DNA of 64,000 nucleotides. It comes from Drosophila pseudoobscura. Taxonomy: Eukaryota; Arthropoda; Insecta; Diptera; Drosophilidae. Shown one piece after another: positions 58,480 to 64,000 of the stretch (position 1 is its first letter; each line of letters begins with the position of its first letter). Under the pieces are notes generated by a model, which searched no databases, was not told where the DNA came from, and saw only the letters and a program-made list of their open reading frames with translations. The DNA lies in assembly GCF_009870125.1 (NCBI RefSeq), contig NC_046683.1, forward strand, positions 49,925,869 through 49,989,868, given 5' to 3'. The position numbers and the translations under genes are program-made.

Positions 58480-61400
58480 TTGTTGTCGTCCTAGTTATGT
58501 GTGAGCCAAATTTCTTGGAGCCAACTTTAGTCGCTTCCAGCACTCCCCCCGCCCCGCTGTGTGGATGCCCCGGCTATCTCCCTCCCACTCGTGGCTATAC
58601 ATATGCAAAACCCAAGAACCTACTGAAAAAGTGTTTTTTATACAGGGTATTTGTGCTTGATAAAGGGTATATTGGTGGTCTTTGAATCGGCGGTCGGCAA
58701 GGAGTCCCCTTTTGCCTGCTGTCTACACACACAAACGCACTGCAGGAGACGTGAATGTGTGCGTGCCGACTGCTGCCTAAAGTATACCCTGTATATATGT
58801 AGTACTCTCTATTGGGCTGCAGGGCATCAGATTAGTACATAATCCCCCTCAATTTGAGATTTTAAATGTAATTTCCATAAATAATAAATCCAATTAGAGG
58901 GTATCTGACCGTCGAAGCATCATCGCCTGAAGCGTTCTTGCTTGTTTTGTTTTGTTTTGCTTCGCTTTGTTTTTTGTTTTGTTTCTCGATGTTTTCTCGT
59001 TTCCTTTGTTGCGTTTTGTCTTGGGCTCTCCGGCCGGATCGTTGCCCAATTCTGCAGCAGCAATTGTAGACTCGGACGCAGACGCAAGACGCAGAGGCAG
59101 ACGCAGACAAGAGGCGACAGCGGCGGCAGCGTCTTCTTGGGCGTCGGCAGAGCATGCAGTTTTTGTTTTCATTTGGAAATTTGCATTGAATCAAAGCCCT
59201 GACGAAATGCAGCCCCCCTCCTCCACCCCCCCGAAATGCAGGGTATTGTAATCTCTGTAGAATTAATCAGACTTCTTTTGTCCTCTTCGGTTGGGCAAGG
59301 GTTGAAAGGGGTAACTCTAAGCCACTGCTGTGCATGCAATGAAGCCATTGACCCGTGAATGACCCCATTGTACCCATGGGTTTCGATGAGAAATATGATC
59401 TGGGTTAGGGGCAAACGGCTATCAAAAAATCCAAGAATATGGCTGCAAGATCTAAAAAAAAGGGACCCTCAAGAGAGTCATACCTGGAGAATCCGTCTGC
59501 AATTTATTTATTTGTTGCACAAAAACTTTGATTTACACAGAAAATATTATGCAAATATGGAACAAACTGAAAATGGAGTACCTTTAAAGGTTTACTCAGA
59601 GGAGTGACGCGTTTGAATGGTTTACTTATGAGGTCTACTAGAGGAATCATAACTCTCCTCAAAACTTAAATCAAAGCAGCTAAAAAACATGTGTATAGTA
59701 GTATAGGATAGTAGAGAGCTTTCAGGAGGGGCAGAGCTCCATAATCCCAGCTAGACTATCATTCAAACGAATTAAAATTAACTAATCCGAACTTTAGTTG
59801 TGGTTGAATAATTGCAAAGCCCCGGACTTTTATTTGAATTACTCAATTCTACCCACAATCCTATTCCGCTGCGGTGTCTCGTTCAAGTTCATTAGCTTCT
59901 GTGGAAGAAACATAGGAAAATATAGGAATAAAAGAAGAGTGAGAGATGGCAGAAAAGAAGCTTCGACATTCACTCTAACCATCCAAAAATAGTAAATGAA
60001 GAAATGAAATTCGCATAATGATGACCATTTGCGAGTGGGAAGTGGGGATTCGGATTATGTAAAGCCCCAAGATTTGTCTTTCTCCAAAAGGCCATCAAAC
60101 GGTTTTCAGCGCCTTGGATTATCCGATAAACATGGCAAACAGATGATGATTGGAGGAGGTAGAGGCAAAGGCGGAGGGCGGAAAGGGGGAGGGCGGAGTC
60201 GTGCCTCGAAGAAGTGCAGACAATGGGAAAACAAATTGAGAAATTCAATTGGAAAGAAGAAAAGCAATGGAAAAATAAAAAAATAATAATAATAAGCTGC
60301 TAATCGCTTGTAAACATGAGTTTTCCAATGAAAAATGCACACACGAAAATCAATGGACGAGAGACACGAGGTAATGATACACATACCGATGGGGATGGGA
60401 GGGTGTGGAGGTGGTACGTGATTTAGAGCCGAACGGGGGCGGGCGGCACAGAGAACCCTTGTGGGCGAACTTTCCCATTGTCTATGCCACATAAGCGGCA
60501 AGCACGGCCAACGCTGCTGCTGCCTCTGCCGTTGCCTCTGCCGTTGCCTCTGCCGCTGCTCGTTGATTGATGAAGGCGCCAGTGGCGTCGGCGGCGGCGG
60601 CGGCAAGCGGCAAGCGGTATACAAAAAGCTTGGCCAGTGGGCAGCCGCAGCCCCACTCAATGAAGAGAGGTGTGTGGAGGGGGGTGGCGGGGATTCATTC
60701 ATGGCCAAGAGAAGAAACAACAAGTGGAGCGGCGGGGCGGAGGGAAGCCAAGCGAAGTGCAAGTGAAAGTGATTCCAAGTCGGAATCGGACTATCGGAGT
60801 ACTCGGCGGCGCAGTACTTCATGAAACCACAAAAATTTCCCACTAACATCATTTTTTGTGTGTTTTTTTTGTTGGTTTGTATCTTTCTCTGGGTCTCTGT
60901 CTCGTGTCTTTGCGCCCCATCTTTCTTTCAACATTTCCATGGGGCTGCTGTGCTCGTGCTCGTGCTCGCACTCGTATCTCCCATCCATCCGTCAGCAGCG
61001 CAGCTCATCTTTGTCGTGGATTCGTGTGTTACACATTTAATTGAATGAAAAAGCAGAAGATGGAAAACCCTAATGACAGAGGAGAGTGAATCTTGAACCG
61101 ATCCATGGTCCCCGATAGGCAGCCCTGTCAAGCTTCATTAGACCCCCAATCCGATCCGATCCGATCCGATGCGACGTCTTGGGCTTGGGTTCGTCTGTGG
61201 GTACGGGGTTCGGTTCGGTTCGGTGCGGTGCGGTGCGGTTCGGGTATTGTCTCTTAAGCATTCAGCGGTTCAGCGTTCACTTTCTAATGAGCCGCAAAGC
61301 CCAGGCCCAGGCCCAAGCACAGTTGTAGCCATGACCGAATGAACAATTCAATGGCCCCGCCAGCGGTGGCAACACGCAAGTTGAAGGTGGGCTCTCCCCT

Positions 61401-61554
61401 CCCCCATCTCCCCCTCTCTCTCTCTCTAGGGGAAGGCTCTGGGGGCCCCTAAGCTCTCGCAATCGTTTTGCTTCTCTGTGTTTTCTCTATTTTGGGGCGG
61501 ACTGAAGGTCTACTAGCCATGTATGTAGTACCCCTCTCTACCCTACCCAACCTC

Positions 61555-61558
<4 letters not shown>

Positions 61559-61592
<34 letters not shown>
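61559..61592. repeat. CT dinucleotide microsatellite
   Basis: Seventeen CT units, the longest pure dinucleotide run noticed in the window. Confidence 0.95.
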
Positions 61593-61596
<4 letters not shown>

Positions 61597-63462
61597 GTTG
61601 CTTACAAATTGGGTTCAAAATGCCGAAGGTCAGTCGAGCTACAGCACTGCAGAAAGTGGCGGGCGGAGGGCGAAGGGCGAAGGCTAAGGGGAGGAATAGG
61701 TAATCGCTTAGTTAGTAACTACATGCGACAAAACCTTTTGCGATGTTTACTAATGAAATATAAAATACGTTTCATATGTGAGCGGAAGAGGGGCGATTGA
61801 GGAGTTGATTCGTTGACTGTTCTTCCGAAATAGTCCTTAGGAGTGGGTGGAAAGGAAGACAGATGACAACCGGATGACAGTAAATGGTACTCTGAAAATA
61901 TTAAACCCTCTTGAGGTGTTAACAGGTGCATTAGCAGCAGCAGCAGACTGTTCAAATAATGATTATCTCCCATCTACTTAAGGACTTTACTTAATTTACC
62001 CTTTTAGAGGAGTTTTGGAACATTCCCAGCCACTTCCTTAGTCCCAAAACTTAATTAAAAGCGTTCCAGCGACACAGTGCTGGGCTTGCGCTGAGGCTCT
62101 GCTTGTGAACGAGTGATTCAGGTGTAGTTACAGTAGCAACAGAAAACAGATTAACATACCAAAGGAGCTTCCGAACAAAGGGAGTCCAAAGAAGGGGGAG
62201 AGAGATGTGCGTCAGAGCAGAAAGCTCATCTCAGCTCTAATTATAGACTTCTCGCTTATTTAGCTCCTGGTTCCTGGAGCTCGCTCCAACCCCTCCTGAT
62301 GACAGCAGGAACCCCTATTAAAATCGCTCTGGCAACCCTCGGGTAGTACTGTTGCTGCGACTGCGACTGCGGCCGCTGCTGTTGCTGTCATCATCATCGT
62401 TGTTGTCGGGTTTGTTTGTTGATTGTTTCATAACACGGCCTGAAACGCCGCAGCAAGACGAGGTACGAGGTACGCGGTAAGCGGTACGAGACGCAGCCCC
62501 AGACACAAGTATGGCAAATGGGTTTGTGTACCTTGTGCCTAATGCGTTAATATCAGCCAAGCCAAGCAAGTCTAGGCCGCAGGGACACGGGACAAGGGAC
62601 AAGGGAGAGGGACAGGGGAGAGCAGAGAGCGGGCCAAAAGTGTGGTGTGTGGTGTGTAGATACGCGATACTCCGTATGTATTCCGTATTCCGTATATATT
62701 TTTACGACTTTAGTTTTAACGATGGCCCCACCGACGACTATGACAGAGCGACAGCAGGTTTCAATGAAAAGTCAAAACAGGCCTCAGGTCCGGATATAAA
62801 TGGTTTGTTGTCTGAGAAGCGGTATGGTTCACACACGTACAGATATGCGCACTCATGCACAGGCGGCGAATACAGTCATCAGTCTTAACGCTTGGCTCAG
62901 TCCGATTCGGAGTTGGAGTCGGAGTCGTAGTCGTAGTCGGAGCCAGTGAGGCATTACGTTGCCCATTTTGTTAGTGGCCCCAGCCGCCGCAAGCTAACGA
63001 CGAGCGGGAGAGCGACTAACTACCAGAGGCAGGCACTCGACTCCACTCGGCCATAATGTACGGCACATGCACATGCCATATGGAGAGGCGGCGGCGGACG
63101 TCAGCACATCAGCAGCAGCAGCAGCAGGCAGCAGCAGTAAAGCGCCCCCGCTCGCCCTTCGCACGATCGTGAGTCACCTGAGCGTAACGTAAGCTCAGCC
63201 TGTTGTTCGAGTACGAGCGCGGGCATACTCACTTTTTTTGTAAGCACTCACTAAACGAGAAAGCCGATGCGTTGCCGTCATTTCGGACTATCCAGAAATG
63301 CAGCAACCTGTCGGAGAGCTCCGCAGTGCAGTTGCTGTCGCGTTTAGCCAGTACTTGATCCCAGCTTATTGTTCGCTCTCCGCTCGCATGCGCTCTCACT
63401 CTCGCCTGCAGTCTGCTGTCTGCAGTCGCTGTCTGGAGCAGCTGTTAATGCGCTCTCGGAGA

Positions 63463-63466
<4 letters not shown>

Positions 63467-63492
<26 letters not shown>
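63467..63492. repeat. CCAG tetranucleotide microsatellite
   Basis: Six to seven GCCA/CCAG units; the same motif family as the tract at 12,593-12,641. Confidence 0.9.
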
Positions 63493-63493
<1 letters not shown>

Positions 63494-64000
63494 TCTCTTT
63501 GGCTTCGTGGTTGCTGTTTGGTGTGTGTTCTGTGTGCCTGTGTGTGTGCTCAAAGTCGTTTGCATACGAATTTACACCTTTTTACGACTGTTTGTCGATT
63601 TACGAGCATGTTCATATGTTGTATGTATGTGCCTTCGGATCTCTTTTGCAATTGCCCAATTTGACAATGGGAGTCAAGTGGGAAAGCCCTGAAAGCTCCA
63701 TAAACAGTGGGAGATGACTGCAAAGAGCCCGAGCCCGAGCCCGAGCCGCAGCCCTGCATTGTGCAAGTCTTATGAGAAACGTTGATTGGGTTAAAAATGC
63801 AAATAACTTTGATAATTGCATTGCTGCTTAGTGCCGCATTATAATGGGGGTTATATAACCCCAATTAGACCCACTGTGGCAGCACACGTCATGTGTCATG
63901 TCTCATGTGTCATGTGGTACAGGTGTGCGGCAGAGAGAATCTTCTGGATGGCCCGATTATTTGTTTTTGTTTGGGCCGAATGTTTGTTTTGTGGATCAAT

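Larger units (their letters stand above)
55709..64000. other. Long intron-like noncoding DNA to the window end
   Basis: No supported exon. Contents include a GGCGGC run (57,868-57,889), CTGCTG/CTGTTG repeats (58,451-58,482), CGTTGCCTCTGC repeats (about 60,521-60,560), CCGAT repeats (61,150-61,170), CGGTT/CGGTG repeats (61,208-61,243), a CT repeat (61,559-61,592), GGAGTC repeats (about 62,911-62,943) and CCAG repeats (63,467-63,492). It is consistent with a large first intron downstream of the exon at 55.6 kb. Confidence 0.5.

Noticed and set aside
60106..60852. A 248-codon minus-strand frame
   Set aside because: Dominated by translations of GCC/CCT/CAG-type repeats; no start context, domain or flanking splice signals.
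1..64000. CRISPR arrays, bacterial operons or ribosome binding sites
   Set aside because: The DNA is animal nuclear sequence with introns; no direct-repeat/spacer pattern of CRISPR type exists, and the tandem repeats are satellites.

Overview
The window is insect nuclear DNA, almost certainly from a Drosophila. It has short introns of about 50-70 bp with GT/AG ends, Drosophila core-promoter motifs, very abundant GA/CT, CA and CAG simple repeats in long noncoding stretches, and two genes whose products I recognise. One is the ecdysone 20-hydroxylase shade (Cyp314a1); the other is the RecQ5 DNA helicase. From memory, shade lies near 70D-E on chromosome 3L in D. melanogaster. I cannot name the species from this sequence.

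Layout: 1-20.4 kb holds no protein gene I can support. It is intron-like or intergenic DNA rich in microsatellites, with one or two possible 5' untranslated exons (about 11.75-12.2 kb and 15.0-15.7 kb). shade occupies 20.4-23.1 kb (+), with six coding exons, a TATA box and a poly(A) signal. From 23.2 to about 29.4 kb the DNA changes: it becomes AT-rich, poor in GA repeats and full of decayed coding pieces. The clearest is a minus-strand relic of a Polinton/Maverick-type polymerase-associated protein (26.23-27.07 kb). A four-TM protein gene (Snakeskin-like, 162 aa) lies at 33.6-34.3 kb (+). It converges on RecQ5 at 34.9-38.27 kb (-, five exons, 1,034 aa).

Upstream of RecQ5 is an unusual 0.87-kb intergenic segment bounded by inverted repeats of about 107 bp. 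It contains GTATATTT-type core-promoter boxes, an internal direct duplication and a possible small membrane-protein ORF. On its right side it leads into a Motif-1 promoter and the first coding exon (39,670-40,049, +) of a coiled-coil protein gene. The rest of the window, to 64 kb, is noncoding DNA that I interpret as long first introns. Within it are two further candidate initiating coding exons, at 46.59-46.70 kb and 55.64-55.71 kb. The exons at 39.7 and 55.6 kb both end in the same splice phase, so they could be alternative first exons of one gene running off the right edge. A 450-bp minisatellite with an 11-bp unit lies at 49.05-49.51 kb.

The recognised genes do not form an operon-like pathway. 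shade makes the active moulting hormone 20-hydroxyecdysone, RecQ5 acts in genome maintenance, and the four-TM protein is probably a membrane or junction component. I did not find a new defence or biosynthetic system. The most interesting features are the inverted-repeat divergent promoter, the 11-bp minisatellite, a PIP-box-like peptide in RecQ5 and the decayed Polinton fragment.
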